Origin: Paenibacillus mellifer
GTDB lineage: Bacteria; Bacillota; Bacilli; Paenibacillales; Paenibacillaceae
Reading direction: 5' to 3'
Length of the DNA: 64,000 nt
Assembly (NCBI RefSeq): GCF_023195895.1
Contig: NZ_JALPRK010000023.1
Location: 18,705-82,704, forward strand
The translations under genes were made by a program, and so were the position numbers. The notes beneath the pieces are model-generated. The model searched no databases. It saw only the letters and a list, made by a program, of their open reading frames with translations, and was not told the DNA's origin. Shown here one piece after another: positions 53,605 through 62,203 of this stretch (its first letter is position 1; each line of letters begins with the position of its first letter).

Positions 53605-53653
53605 CCTTTCTCCTTTCTCCTTTCTCCTTTCTCCTTTCTCCTTTCTCCTTTCC
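53605..53653. repeat. Heptamer microsatellite (CCTTTCT)n
   Basis: Six full copies and a partial seventh. Read in the yebC direction each unit is AGAAAGG, so the tract presents a series of AAAGGAG ribosome-site-like sequences ending 8 nt before the ATG at 53596. Confidence 0.9.
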
Positions 53654-53746
53654 TCTCCCTTTCCCGCTTGCCCTTCTAGCGTCTTTTCACCATTATCCCG
53701 TTCATTCAGGTATGTAATGACAGTTCAGATTTGGAAAATCTTCATC

Positions 53747-53798
53747 TTGATTTAAGAACATATGTTTGCTATGATAGAAATATACGAACGTATGTACG
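53747..53798 (+). promoter_or_regulatory. Sigma-A promoter with two LexA-like (SOS) boxes
   Basis: TTGATT (53747-53752), a 17-nt spacer and TATGAT (53770-53775) form a good promoter. Box 1, AGAACATATGTTTG (53755-53768), lies in the spacer. Box 2, CGAACGTATGTACG (53785-53798), lies just after the expected start of transcription. Each agrees with the Bacillus LexA consensus CGAACRNRYGTTYC at 12 of 14 positions. Both positions would block RNA polymerase. Confidence 0.65.
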
Positions 53799-53824
53799 GC
53801 ATTTATTCAAAGGTGGTAGGCGTC

Positions 53825-54730
53825 ATGGAGTTTATTGCGGAAACGGATCTTCAACTTCTCAATAGTCGTTATCACAGTGAGCAGACCTGTATGGAAGCGG
53901 TAATCGCATTGAAATGGCCAAACGGTTTCGTTTGCCCGCGCTGTGCTTACACCCGATGTACCCGCCTGACCATACGGCGGATTCCCTTGTTCGAGTGTGG
54001 AAGATGCGCGCATCAAACATCGCCTTTAGTTGGTACGATTTTTGAAGGAACGCATCTGCCTCTGTTGAAGTGGTTTCACGCCTTAGAATTATTTCTGCTG
54101 CCCGACGGAATTTCGGCGATGAGATTGAGCCAGGTGATTCGGGTTACCTACAAGACGGCCTGGTTAATGCTGCACAAAATTCGCTATACCCTTGGAGAAT
54201 TCGACGCCCGGGAGCTTTTGAGCGGAGATGTGAAGGTGAACAGAGATCAATACGGCGGAGATCCTATCCGTTGTAATCAGTTTCCTCATCCAAAAGCAGC
54301 GACAGTCATAGCCGGATGCACGGTAACGGAGTCAGGTGAGCCTGAACATGTGAAGATCCGCCTCTTGTCCCTAAAGAGAGGAGACGGAACAAGAGCAAGC
54401 CGTCACGACCTCGACGCATTTATCACTGAGCATGTTGACGTCCATACATCGAGCGTACAGGCGTCCCCCCTGGTCTTTCGGCTTTATTTCCCCTTGCGAA
54501 AGGTGGTAAGAGAGGCGTGGAATTCACTGAAGAGCACCTATATCGCCTTGGGAACAAAGCATTTGCAAGCGTATTTCAACGAATATACGGTACGACGCCG
54601 TCTTCGCCTGTCCGGGTCTGTAGAACCGATTAGTCCTACGTTGCTGCGCATGTGCATGGCAATTCGGACGATCTCTTACCGCCAGTTAATCGCTCGCCAA
54701 CCGAATCCACCTCTTGCGGCTGCAGCTTGA
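53825..54730 (+). CDS. Domesticated IS1595/ISXO2-like transposase protein (catalytically inactive)
   Basis: 301 residues from the ATG at 53825 (AAAGGTGG upstream). The N-terminal zinc ribbon has Cys37, 40, 58 and 61, followed by the family linker VGTIFEGTHLPLLKWFHALE. The transposase core is recognisable, with DVKVNRDQYGG where active enzymes have a VDExxxGG motif, so the first catalytic Asp is Asn139. A second catalytic Asp (DGW type) is not found. In the C-terminal REAWNSLK block the expected Glu three residues before Trp is Arg229. HLQAYFNEY is conserved. No terminal repeats are seen. It reads as a stable gene reusing a transposase as a DNA-binding protein. Confidence 0.7.
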   Translation: MEFIAETDLQLLNSRYHSEQTCMEAVIALKWPNGFVCPRCAYTRCTRLTIRRIPLFECGRCAHQTSPLVGTIFEGTHLPLLKWFHALELFLLPDGISAMRLSQVIRVTYKTAWLMLHKIRYTLGEFDARELLSGDVKVNRDQYGGDPIRCNQFPHPKAATVIAGCTVTESGEPEHVKIRLLSLKRGDGTRASRHDLDAFITEHVDVHTSSVQASPLVFRLYFPLRKVVREAWNSLKSTYIALGTKHLQAYFNEYTVRRRLRLSGSVEPISPTLLRMCMAIRTISYRQLIARQPNPPLAAAA

Positions 54731-54769
54731 GACGCAGGCCTGCTATGCCTGGTTCTTCTCTGTGCTTAC

Positions 54770-55110
54770 CTGCTTGCCCTGCTCACCTCTTCTCGGGTTT
54801 GCTCTGTTCTGCTCAGCTTTCCCTGTTCTGCTCTGCTCTGTTCTGCCCTGTTCTGCCCTGTTCTGCCCTGTTCTGCCCTGTTCTGCCCTGTTCTGCCCTG
54901 TTCTGCCCTGTTCTGCCCTGTTCTGCTCTTTTCTGTTCTGCTTTGCCCTGCGCTCTGATTAATTCTGCTTGCTTCAAGCAGTCCAAAGCTTATGACATAT
55001 TGCTTTTCCATATAATTTCTTCTCAGAAACTGTCTTTCCGTCTTTCTCTTTCTTTGTCTTTCTATTTGTCTGTTATTCTATCTTCCTGTCTTTCTATTTC
55101 TCTGACTCCT
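54770..55110. repeat. 10-bp minisatellite and pyrimidine-rich tract
   Basis: Eight perfect tandem copies of TTCTGCCCTG at 54841-54920, flanked by degenerate units (CTGTTCTGCT, TTCTGCTCTT). The plus strand stays strongly C/T-rich to about 55110 (CTTTCTCTTTCTTTGTC and similar). Open frames across it are low-complexity artefacts. The rest of the gap 54731-55266 shows only a terminator. Confidence 0.9.
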
Positions 55111-55179
55111 TACGCCTGATTAAACGGGATAATCGTGCAAAGAGGCCATAAAGCTAAGTTGGATCGGCCGCCCACAAAC

Positions 55180-55214
55180 AAAAAATGCCCTATGAATTAA
55201 CATAGGACATTTTT
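55180..55214 (-). terminator. Terminator after the ABC-F gene
   Basis: AAAAATGCCCTATG pairs with CATAGGACATTTTT (one mismatch), symmetrical enough to act on both strands. Confidence 0.7.
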
Positions 55215-55266
55215 AGTAATAGTTTAGCGGTGGCAAGCACCTTATCCATAGATTGCTAGACGAGCC

Positions 55267-56823
55267 CTACAGCATCTTCGTCGACCAAGATTCGCAGTTC
55301 CATGTCTCCGTAACGACGTCGCGGTAAAACTCCGGTTCGTGGGAAATCAACAGAATGCTGCCTTTATAGGCTTGCAGCGCGCGTTTCAGCTCATCCTTGG
55401 CATCAACGTCCAAATGGTTCGTCGGTTCGTCAAGCACGAGCAAGTTCGTTTCCCGGTTAATCAGCTTGCACAGACGAACTTTCGCTTTCTCTCCCCCGCT
55501 CAGCACGGCGATTTTACTCTCGATATGCTTGGTCGTCAGGCCGCATTTGGCAAGCGCGGCACGCACTTCAAATTGCGTGAACGATGGGAACTCGCTCCAA
55601 ATTTCCTCGATGCACGTATTATAGTTGACCTCTTTCATTTCCTGCTCGAAATACCCGATTTCCAGCAGGTCGCCGAGATGAACCGAGCCGGAGATCGCCG
55701 GGATTTGTCCCAGGATGCTGCGCAAAAGTGTCGTTTTCCCGATGCCGTTTGCCCCGACGAGAGCGATTTTTTGCCCGCGTTCCATCCGCAGGTTCAGCGG
55801 TTTCGACAATGGCGAATCGTAACCGATTACCAGGTCCGTCGTTTCGAAAATCAATTTGCCGGATGTCCGTGCATCCTTAAAATTAAACTGCGGCTTCGGC
55901 TTCTCCTTGGCTAGCTCGATGACTTCCATCTTGTCAAGCTTCTTCTGGCGTGACATTGCCATGTTGCGCGTCGCCACGCTCGCTTTGTTGCGTGCGACGA
56001 AATCCTTGAGGTCGGCGATTTCCTGCTGCTGGCGTTTGTAAGCCGATTCCAACTGCTGTTTTTTCGCTTCATACACCTGCTGGAAGTAATCGTAGTCGCC
56101 GACGTAGCGATTCAGCTCCTGATTTTCCATGTGATAAATCAAGTTTATGACACTGTTCAGGAACGGGATATCGTGAGAAATCAGGATAAACGCGTTCTCG
56201 TACTCCTGCAAATACCGCTTCAGCCATTCGATATGCTGTTCGTCTAAATAGTTCGTCGGTTCGTCCAACAGCAAAATGTCGGGTTTCTCAAGCAGCAGCT
56301 TGGCCAGCAGTACCTTCGTCCGTTGTCCCCCGCTGAGGTCATTGACATCTTTATCAAGTCCGATATCGGTTAATCCCAAGCCGCGGGCCGTTTCATCGAT
56401 CTTCGCATCGATCAGGTAAAAGTCCTGATTCGTCAGCGTATCCTGAATCGTACCCACGTCCTCCAGCAGCTGCTCCAGCTCTTCAGGGGACACGTCCCCC
56501 ATTTGGCCGTACATGTCGTTCATTTCCTGTTCTAAGTCGAACAGGTATTGAAAGGCCCCGCGCAGCACGTCGCGGATGGTCATTCCTTTCTCCAACACGG
56601 CATGCTGATCGAGGTAGCCGACACGCGTGCGTCTGGCCCATTCGATTTTGCCTTCATCTGGCTGCAGCTTGCCCGTGATAATGTTCATGAACGTTGATTT
56701 GCCTTCACCGTTGGCTCCGACCAGTCCGATATGTTCGCCTTTCAGCAAACGAAAGGACACGTCGTTAAAGATGGCCCGGTCCCCAAAACCGTGACTCAGC
56801 CGTTCTACGCTTAAAATACTCAT
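55267..56823 (-). CDS. ABC-F family ATPase (YfmM-like)
   Basis: 518 residues with two ATPase domains and no TM helices. Domain 1 has GANGEGKSTF, LSGGQRTKVLLAKLLLEKPD and LLLDEPTNYLD. The linker (about 240-320) is charged and helical. Domain 2 has GANGIGKTTLL, LSGGEKAKVRLCKL and LVLDEPTNHLD. ABC-F proteins bind the ribosomal E site and act on stalled ribosomes or give antibiotic protection. Length and sequence fit the B. subtilis YfmM group. The ATG follows AAAAGGTG by about 11 nt. Confidence 0.88.
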   Translation of the reverse strand: MSILSVERLSHGFGDRAIFNDVSFRLLKGEHIGLVGANGEGKSTFMNIITGKLQPDEGKIEWARRTRVGYLDQHAVLEKGMTIRDVLRGAFQYLFDLEQEMNDMYGQMGDVSPEELEQLLEDVGTIQDTLTNQDFYLIDAKIDETARGLGLTDIGLDKDVNDLSGGQRTKVLLAKLLLEKPDILLLDEPTNYLDEQHIEWLKRYLQEYENAFILISHDIPFLNSVINLIYHMENQELNRYVGDYDYFQQVYEAKKQQLESAYKRQQQEIADLKDFVARNKASVATRNMAMSRQKKLDKMEVIELAKEKPKPQFNFKDARTSGKLIFETTDLVIGYDSPLSKPLNLRMERGQKIALVGANGIGKTTLLRSILGQIPAISGSVHLGDLLEIGYFEQEMKEVNYNTCIEEIWSEFPSFTQFEVRAALAKCGLTTKHIESKIAVLSGGEKAKVRLCKLINRETNLLVLDEPTNHLDVDAKDELKRALQAYKGSILLISHEPEFYRDVVTETWNCESWSTKML

Positions 56824-56948
56824 GGAATTTTAACACCTTTTCTATAGGAAATATGGTTGGTAACACCCGGATAAACGAATAAGGGTACACTCGACATATT
56901 ATACTGGTTAACCAGGTCAAAGCTCAATACGGCGGGGAAATTTAGTAG

Positions 56949-56989
56949 AAAAAAAAGGCGCCGCCCCGAGGCTCTCTCGGGCGGTGCCT
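56949..56989 (-). terminator. Terminator of the aldo/keto reductase gene
   Basis: AGGCGCCGCCCCGAG pairs with CTCGGGCGGTGCCT, with eight T after it on the minus strand. Confidence 0.85.
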
Positions 56990-57000
56990 GCCTGGATATC

Positions 57001-57990
57001 TTAAAATCCTAAAATCTCGTCGATCTTGCGCAACTCCTCCGGAGTGAACGATCGATTGGCCAATGCGCCAACCGCATCCTCGATTTGGCTCACCTTGCTG
57101 GCGCCGATCAGCGCTGAAGTCACTCTACCGCCTCGGAGCACCCAGGCCAATGCCATTTGCGAAAGCTTCTGTCCTCGAGCGGACGCCAGCTCGTTCAGCT
57201 GCTTGACCTTCGCAATCCGTTCTTCATTCAAGTCTTCCGGGCGAAGGAACACGCTAGGGCCGGCAGCCCGGGAATCCGGAGCGATTCCGTTCAGGTAGCG
57301 GTCGGTCAGAATCCCTTTCTCTAGCGGAGAGAATACGATCGATCCGATGCCTTCTTTCTCCAATACATCCTGCAGCCCCTCTTCGATCCAGCGGTTCATC
57401 ATGGAATAGTTCGGCTGATGGATGACCGCCGGCGTGCCAAGCTGCTTCAATATCCGGGATGCCTCGCGAGTCTCTTCCGGACGATAGTTGGACAACCCGA
57501 CATATAACGCTTTCCCTTGCCGAACGATAAGATCGAGCGCCGCCATCGTTTCTTCCAGCGGGGTATCCGGGTCAGGGCGATGGTGATAGAAAATATCCAC
57601 ATACTCCAGCCCCATACGCTTCAAGCTTTGGTCCAGGCTTGAGACCAGATATTTTTTCGAACCCCATTCCCCATACGGCCCTGGCCACATGTAATATCCC
57701 GCTTTGGTGGAAATGATCATCTCGTCTCGATAAGGGCGCAGATCCTCGCGCAGCACCCGGCCGAACGTTTCCTCCGCCGAGCCTGCCGGCGGTCCGTAGT
57801 TGTTGGCCAGGTCGAAATGCGTGATGCCTAAATCGAACGCTCTGCGCAGCATGGCGCGCCCATTTTCAAGCACATCGATGCCGCCAAAATTATGCCACAG
57901 GCCAAGAGAGATGGCCGGAAGCTTCAACCCGCTTCGTCCCGAACGGTGATATGTCATCATTTCGTATCTGTTGTCAGCTGCTTGATACAT
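57001..57990 (-). CDS. Aldo/keto reductase (YghZ / Kv-beta-like)
   Basis: 329 residues from the ATG at 57990 (AAAGGAGG upstream). AKR catalytic residues: DLANNYGPPAGSAEE (Asp and Tyr), STKAGYYMWPGPYGEWGSKK (Lys), IFYHHRPDPDTP (His). The WPGPYGEWGSKK loop is typical of the YghZ group that reduces L-glyceraldehyde 3-phosphate and other small aldehydes. It lies 81 bp after an AraC-type gene on the same strand, which probably controls it. Confidence 0.87.
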   Translation of the reverse strand: MYQAADNRYEMMTYHRSGRSGLKLPAISLGLWHNFGGIDVLENGRAMLRRAFDLGITHFDLANNYGPPAGSAEETFGRVLREDLRPYRDEMIISTKAGYYMWPGPYGEWGSKKYLVSSLDQSLKRMGLEYVDIFYHHRPDPDTPLEETMAALDLIVRQGKALYVGLSNYRPEETREASRILKQLGTPAVIHQPNYSMMNRWIEEGLQDVLEKEGIGSIVFSPLEKGILTDRYLNGIAPDSRAAGPSVFLRPEDLNEERIAKVKQLNELASARGQKLSQMALAWVLRGGRVTSALIGASKVSQIEDAVGALANRSFTPEELRKIDEILGF

Positions 57991-58071
57991 AAATGCTTGT
58001 TCCTCCTTTAGTCCGTATGTGTCCAATATAACGTACTAGGAACAGCTTACCTATATCAGCATGGATGATTC

Positions 58072-58926
58072 CTATGGCATGATGTCTGATTTTTGGGCTC
58101 GGTCGCGATAGTCGGTAGGGGAGACGCCTTCCGTTTTCTTGAACATTTTGGAGAACAACAGGGCATCCTGGTAACCGACCGAACGCGCCACTTCGGCGAT
58201 GGAGTAATGGCCTTTACGCAGCAAGGCGCAGGCTTTCTCCATTCGGTAATTCAACAAATATTGCTGCGGCGGCATCCCGATGACACGCTTAAACAAAGTC
58301 GATAAATATTTCCGGTCCAAACCGACGATCGCGGCCAATTGGCCGACGGTGATCTCCTCGCTATAATGACTATGCAGGAAATCAAGACAGCGATGAATAT
58401 ACGCATCTTTCGCTTGAGCCTTAGCCGGGACCGTATGTCCCGATGCGGGGACAAGTTCCACCAGCAGCGTCATGAATTCGTGCAGCAAAGCTTGCAGGCG
58501 CAAATCGCGGGTCGCGGCCGTTTCCTCCGCTTCGTTCAGCATCTCGTATAACTGCGGCATCATATGCGTATCCATCGGAAACACGGGAGTCGCCGGGGTT
58601 AACCGGGTACGGTATAATATCTCCGCCACCTGATCCCCGCAGAAGCCGATCCAGGAATACGTCCAGGGATCGGCTTGATCCGCCTGATAGAAGATCACCC
58701 GTTCGGGATAAGCGAGAAACGCTTGTCCGCCGGTCAGTTCGAAGGTTGCCCCCTCCACTTTTACACGCCCTCGCCCCGAGTGAACAAAGTGGATTTTATA
58801 AATATCGCGGATGCCTGGGCCAAAAGAATGAAGCGGAGCGCACCTTTCTTTTCCCCAATAGCACAAATACAAGTCCGGCGGCTCGCGAAACGGCCGGTCC
58901 GGATTATAATGAAATATCCTATTCAT
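58072..58926 (-). CDS. AraC family transcriptional regulator
   Basis: 285 residues from the ATG at 58926, which lies within the last codons of arsC (GAGGAAGGGA just before it). The N-terminal cupin-like sensor domain ([20 protein letters not shown]) is followed by the two-helix-turn-helix AraC domain ([40 protein letters not shown]). Sugar- or aldehyde-responsive AraC proteins have this layout. It likely controls the aldo/keto reductase downstream. Its start inside arsC means arsenic induction could carry over into it. Confidence 0.85.
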   Translation of the reverse strand: MNRIFHYNPDRPFREPPDLYLCYWGKERCAPLHSFGPGIRDIYKIHFVHSGRGRVKVEGATFELTGGQAFLAYPERVIFYQADQADPWTYSWIGFCGDQVAEILYRTRLTPATPVFPMDTHMMPQLYEMLNEAEETAATRDLRLQALLHEFMTLLVELVPASGHTVPAKAQAKDAYIHRCLDFLHSHYSEEITVGQLAAIVGLDRKYLSTLFKRVIGMPPQQYLLNYRMEKACALLRKGHYSIAEVARSVGYQDALLFSKMFKKTEGVSPTDYRDRAQKSDIMP

Positions 58927-59344
58927 TCCCTTCCTCATCCGCAAAACGCCGGATGCGCTCGCCGATTTGGTCGCGGACGCGCTGGAACACCGCCCACTTC
59001 TCTTCATCCGTTCCCGTCGCTCTTGCCGGATCGTCAAATCCCCAGTGCTCGCGGCGAACCTGAGGCGGCGTCATCGGACAGCGGTCCGCGGCGTCTCCGC
59101 ACAGCGTAACGACCATATCCGCTCGGTTCAATCGGTCCATGTCGATGAGATCCGAGGTTTGCCCCGAGATATCGATGCCCACCTCTGCCATGGCCTTAAC
59201 CGCATTCGGATTCAAACCATGCGCTTCAATCCCGGCGCTATAGACCTCCCACCCGTCCGTCAAAAAGGTTTTTGCCCAGCCTTCGGCCATTTGACTGCGG
59301 CAGGAATTGCCGGTGCACAAGAAATAAATCGTTTTATTATCCAT
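58919..59344 (-). CDS. arsC: Arsenate reductase (thioredoxin-dependent)
   Basis: 141 residues of the low-molecular-weight phosphatase-like ArsC family. The P-loop CTGNSCRS begins at Cys10, and the redox pair Cys82 and Cys89 is in [12 protein letters not shown], exactly the spacing of the staphylococcal pI258 enzyme. It reduces arsenate to arsenite for export by the ACR3 protein encoded just upstream. Confidence 0.94.
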   Translation of the reverse strand: MDNKTIYFLCTGNSCRSQMAEGWAKTFLTDGWEVYSAGIEAHGLNPNAVKAMAEVGIDISGQTSDLIDMDRLNRADMVVTLCGDAADRCPMTPPQVRREHWGFDDPARATGTDEEKWAVFQRVRDQIGERIRRFADEEGNE

Positions 59345-59370
59345 AGGTTTAAAACATCTCCTTTAGTTTG

Positions 59371-60435
59371 TTAGTTAGGTTTAACGGATGCAGAGTCGAA
59401 ATGTCTCCGTTTGAAACGCAGGGCGACATTCACCAGCGCAATCAAAACAGGCACCTCCACGAGCGGCCCGATGACCGCCGCAAACGCCACGCCGGAATCA
59501 AGACCAAACACGCCGATGGCCACGGCGATGGCCAGTTCGAAATTGTTGCTCGCCGCCGTGAAAGACAACGAAGTGGCTACCGGGTAAGTCGTGCCTGCTT
59601 TTTTGGACAGAAAAAACGACAACAGGAACATGATCACAAAATAGATGATCATCGGAATGGCGATGCGAACCACATCCAACGGCAGGGTCATGATCAGGTC
59701 GGCTTTTAAGGAAAACATCAATACAATCGTAAACAATAAGGCGATCAGGGCTAGCGGACCGATTTTAGGCACAAACCCTTGTTCATATTTCTCTTTGCCT
59801 TTCCAGCGAATCCCGATCACCCGGGACAGCAGGCCGGCCGCAAACGGAATTCCCAGGTAAATCAATACGCTGCGAGCGATCTCACCCATCGATACATTCA
59901 CTTCGGCTCCTTGTACTCCGAACCATTCGGGGAGAATCGTGATAAACACGTAAGAAAACACTGAATAAAACAATATCTGAAAAATCGAGTTGAACGCGAC
60001 CAATCCAGCGGTATATTCCGGATCGCCCTTGGCCAAATCGCTCCAAACCAGCACCATCGCGATGCATCGTGCCAGGCCGATCATGATCAAACCCACCATG
60101 TACTCCGGCATGTCGCTAAGCAGCAAGATCGCCAGGAGGAACATCAGAATCGGTCCGATCACCCAGTTCTGCAGCAAGGATAGCATCAGCACCTTCCAGT
60201 CCTTGAATACGCGGCCCAATTTTTCGTACTTCACCTTAGCCAGCGGCGGATACATCATGACGATCAGACCGATTGCGATTGGAATGGAAGTGGTTCCTAC
60301 CTGCATGCGAGAAAGGAACTCCGAGAAACTCGGTATCAACTTTCCGAGGAGAAGCCCAATGGCCATCGAGGCAAATATCCAAACCGTCAGGTACCGGTCA
60401 AGAAAGGATAATCTTCGTGTTTCCGGCAAGTTCAT
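59371..60435 (-). CDS. acr3: ACR3 family arsenite efflux transporter
   Basis: 354 residues, about ten TM helices, with the ACR3 signature [19 protein letters not shown] (the Cys is needed for arsenite transport) and [20 protein letters not shown] near the C-terminus. The frame has two earlier in-frame starts; I use 60435, with AAGG 6 nt before it. It lies between arsR and arsC in one operon. Confidence 0.92.
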   Translation of the reverse strand: MNLPETRRLSFLDRYLTVWIFASMAIGLLLGKLIPSFSEFLSRMQVGTTSIPIAIGLIVMMYPPLAKVKYEKLGRVFKDWKVLMLSLLQNWVIGPILMFLLAILLLSDMPEYMVGLIMIGLARCIAMVLVWSDLAKGDPEYTAGLVAFNSIFQILFYSVFSYVFITILPEWFGVQGAEVNVSMGEIARSVLIYLGIPFAAGLLSRVIGIRWKGKEKYEQGFVPKIGPLALIALLFTIVLMFSLKADLIMTLPLDVVRIAIPMIIYFVIMFLLSFFLSKKAGTTYPVATSLSFTAASNNFELAIAVAIGVFGLDSGVAFAAVIGPLVEVPVLIALVNVALRFKRRHFDSASVKPN

Positions 60436-60457
60436 CACCATCCTTGTAATTTGAAAT

Positions 60458-60796
60458 TTAATCGTCGCAAGAAGATGCCGATTCGCATTCCAATAACTGT
60501 TTTACCCTCAATGATTGCGAGGGCAGGTATTCAAGCAAATCATCAACATACGGCATTTCCGTTAGTTTCAAGGAGTAGTAGGTCCACTTGCCGCGACGAA
60601 CCTCCGTAACCAATCCCCCTGCCTTCATTTTTCGCAAATGTTGGCTGACGCTGGGCTGCGACATTTGAAGCAAATCTACAATATTGCAGACGCAAAGCTC
60701 ACGTTCCTTAAGCAACGCCAAAATCGTCAACCTGGTTTTATCGCCAAGCAATTTAAACGTTTCTGCCATCCCATCGATCGTCTGATTCGTATTCAT
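60458..60796 (-). CDS. arsR: ArsR family arsenic-responsive repressor
   Basis: 112 residues: winged helix with [20 protein letters not shown], where Cys35 and Cys37 form the classical arsenite site of the ELCVCDL type. It ends in CESASSCDD with two further Cys. It should repress its own operon and probably the divergent arsM transcript until arsenite binds. Confidence 0.93.
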   Translation of the reverse strand: MNTNQTIDGMAETFKLLGDKTRLTILALLKERELCVCNIVDLLQMSQPSVSQHLRKMKAGGLVTEVRRGKWTYYSLKLTEMPYVDDLLEYLPSQSLRVKQLLECESASSCDD

Positions 60797-60833
60797 ATCA
60801 TCGTCCCCCTTTTTCGCGCCGGTCGTCCTTTTT

Positions 60834-60862
60834 ATTTTAGTTGAATATAATTATATAATCAA
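60834..60862 (-). promoter_or_regulatory. Promoter of the arsR-acr3-arsC operon
   Basis: On the minus strand TTGATT, 17 nt, TAAAAT. The spacer holds the palindrome ATATAATTATAT (60845-60856), a likely ArsR site. Confidence 0.6.
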
Positions 60863-60895
60863 TCACGAATATGTTTTTTAAACCACAAATATTGT

Positions 60896-60924
60896 TTGCA
60901 TTTTGCAATTATATAAAGTATAAC
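60896..60924 (+). promoter_or_regulatory. Promoter of the arsM transcript
   Basis: TTGCAT, 17 nt, TATAAC on the plus strand, about 150 nt before the small ORF at 61076. The leader has no clear ORF or hairpin. Confidence 0.55.
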
Positions 60925-61075
60925 ATTAAGCGAGGGAGGATTTGGGAACTCCAAAGCGAAGTCGTTATTCAAGGCTTTATTCTCGTTTGGTTTGTTCCAC
61001 TCACATCTCTTGTCCCGGATAGTCGCACAGGGATTTTTATTTGCAAACATCAAATTTAAGAAATGAGGGATGACC

Positions 61076-61264
61076 GTGTTAAATGAAGCGTATACCGCTG
61101 AAATGTTGATGAGGCTCCAAGCGTCAGAACTTCAAAGGATTAATCGCGAAGCCTGGATGTGGATCGTACCCAAACCCCCGAAGAACCGTATGCAAACCCG
61201 AATCAGCGGATGGTTTCGCCTTCGTCCGGTAACAACCGATTCTTGCTGTACCGTGTGCTGTTAG
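61076..61264 (+). CDS. Small protein with C-terminal CCxxCC cluster, upstream of arsM
   Basis: 62 residues from a GTG at 61076 with GAGGG 6 nt upstream (an ATG at 61070 touches that site). The product is basic and amphipathic (LQRINREAWMWIVPKP) and ends in TTDSCCTVCC, four Cys in six residues at the very end. It lies 27 nt before arsM. Such a cluster could bind As(III) or serve as a small thiol-rich donor; a modified-peptide precursor is a less likely option. I do not recognise a family. Confidence 0.55.
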   Translation: MLNEAYTAEMLMRLQASELQRINREAWMWIVPKPPKNRMQTRISGWFRLRPVTTDSCCTVCC

Positions 61265-61291
61265 TTTACTTCATAATAAGGAGGAAAAAAC

Positions 61292-62113
61292 ATGAACGAA
61301 TTAACCCATGACGAAATCCGTCAAAATGTTCGCCAGCGTTATCGGCAAATCGCGGTTCAAAGTGCTTCCGAGCCAAAGGCCGCTGAGTCAAGCTGCTGCT
61401 CACCGAACGCCGTCGCTTGCTGCAGTACACCCACCGATTTCAAGGAAATCTCGGCAGGCTTGGGCTATTCCGGTGAAGAATTAAATGCCGTGCCCGATGG
61501 CGCCAATTTAGGTCTTGGTTGCGGGAACCCGCAGGCAATCGCACAACTGGCTCCCGGGGAAGTTGTCGTTGATTTGGGAAGCGGCGGTGGTTTTGATTGC
61601 TTTCTAGCCTCGCGTCAGGTCGGAGATTCGGGGAAGGTCATCGGGGTTGACATGACGCCGGAAATGGTTAGCCGTGCCCGTCAAAACGCGCTTAAGGGTG
61701 GGTTTGCGAATGTGGATTTCCGATTAGGCGAAATTGAACACTTGCCGGTTGCCGATCAATCCGTGGATGTGATCATCTCTAACTGCGTCGTCAACCTTTC
61801 GCCTGACAAAGAACAGGTCTTTCGGGAAGCTTACCGCGTGTTGCTTCCGGGCGGGCGTCTCGCCATCTCGGATGTCGTTACGACTGCGGAATTGCCTCCC
61901 GAGATCAAAAATGATCTGGAGGACCTGTATGCCGGGTGCATATCCGGCGCTTCCTCCATCCCAGAATTGGAACAAATGCTGGCCCAGAGCGGTTTCACCA
62001 ACATTAGTATCCTGCCGAAGGACGAGTCGAAAACCTTCATCAAAGAATGGATCCCCGGCATCAAGCTGGAGGATTATCTCGTATCCGCCGTCATTCAAGC
62101 GGTCAAAGCGTAG
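61292..62113 (+). CDS. arsM: Arsenite S-adenosylmethionine methyltransferase
   Basis: 273 residues. SAM-binding motif VVVDLGSGGGFDCFLASRQV near residue 91-110. The three conserved As(III) cysteines appear as GLGCGNP (Cys77), SNCVVNLS (Cys165) and AGCISGA (Cys215). Extra Cys pairs in ESSCCS and VACCS lie near the N-terminus. It methylates arsenite to volatile or less retained forms. AAGGAGG precedes the ATG. Divergent from arsR-acr3-arsC. Confidence 0.94.
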   Translation: MNELTHDEIRQNVRQRYRQIAVQSASEPKAAESSCCSPNAVACCSTPTDFKEISAGLGYSGEELNAVPDGANLGLGCGNPQAIAQLAPGEVVVDLGSGGGFDCFLASRQVGDSGKVIGVDMTPEMVSRARQNALKGGFANVDFRLGEIEHLPVADQSVDVIISNCVVNLSPDKEQVFREAYRVLLPGGRLAISDVVTTAELPPEIKNDLEDLYAGCISGASSIPELEQMLAQSGFTNISILPKDESKTFIKEWIPGIKLEDYLVSAVIQAVKA

Positions 62114-62136
62114 AGACAATACGAGCTACCACTCAC

Positions 62137-62183
62137 AAAAAAAAGCGCAGCGTCTCCTCTTGATCGGCGAGCCGCTGCGCTTT
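62137..62183. terminator. Bidirectional terminator
   Basis: AAAGCGCAGCG pairs with CGCTGCGCTTT, between convergent arsM and the CotF-like gene. Confidence 0.75.
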
Positions 62184-62203
62184 AGGTTTATTGGGTTTTT
62201 CGG

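Noticed and set aside
53825..54730. Active insertion sequence
   Set aside because: No terminal inverted repeats or target duplication were found around the gene, and the catalytic residues are replaced, so it is listed as a domesticated gene rather than a mobile element.
54841..54920. CRISPR array
   Set aside because: The 10-bp units are directly adjacent with no spacers; it is a simple tandem repeat.
54652..55119. 155-codon ORF with repeated Ser/Cys/Pro-Leu-Phe-Cys units
   Set aside because: It is the translation of the 10-bp minisatellite, which is open in several frames on both strands; there is no ribosome site.
60871..61059. 62-codon plus-strand ORF in the arsR-arsM gap
   Set aside because: It begins upstream of the arsM promoter, overlaps the -35/-10 elements and lacks a ribosome site.
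60797..61075. Riboswitch in the arsM leader
   Set aside because: The 150-nt leader shows no recognisable aptamer fold or terminator/anti-terminator pair by eye.
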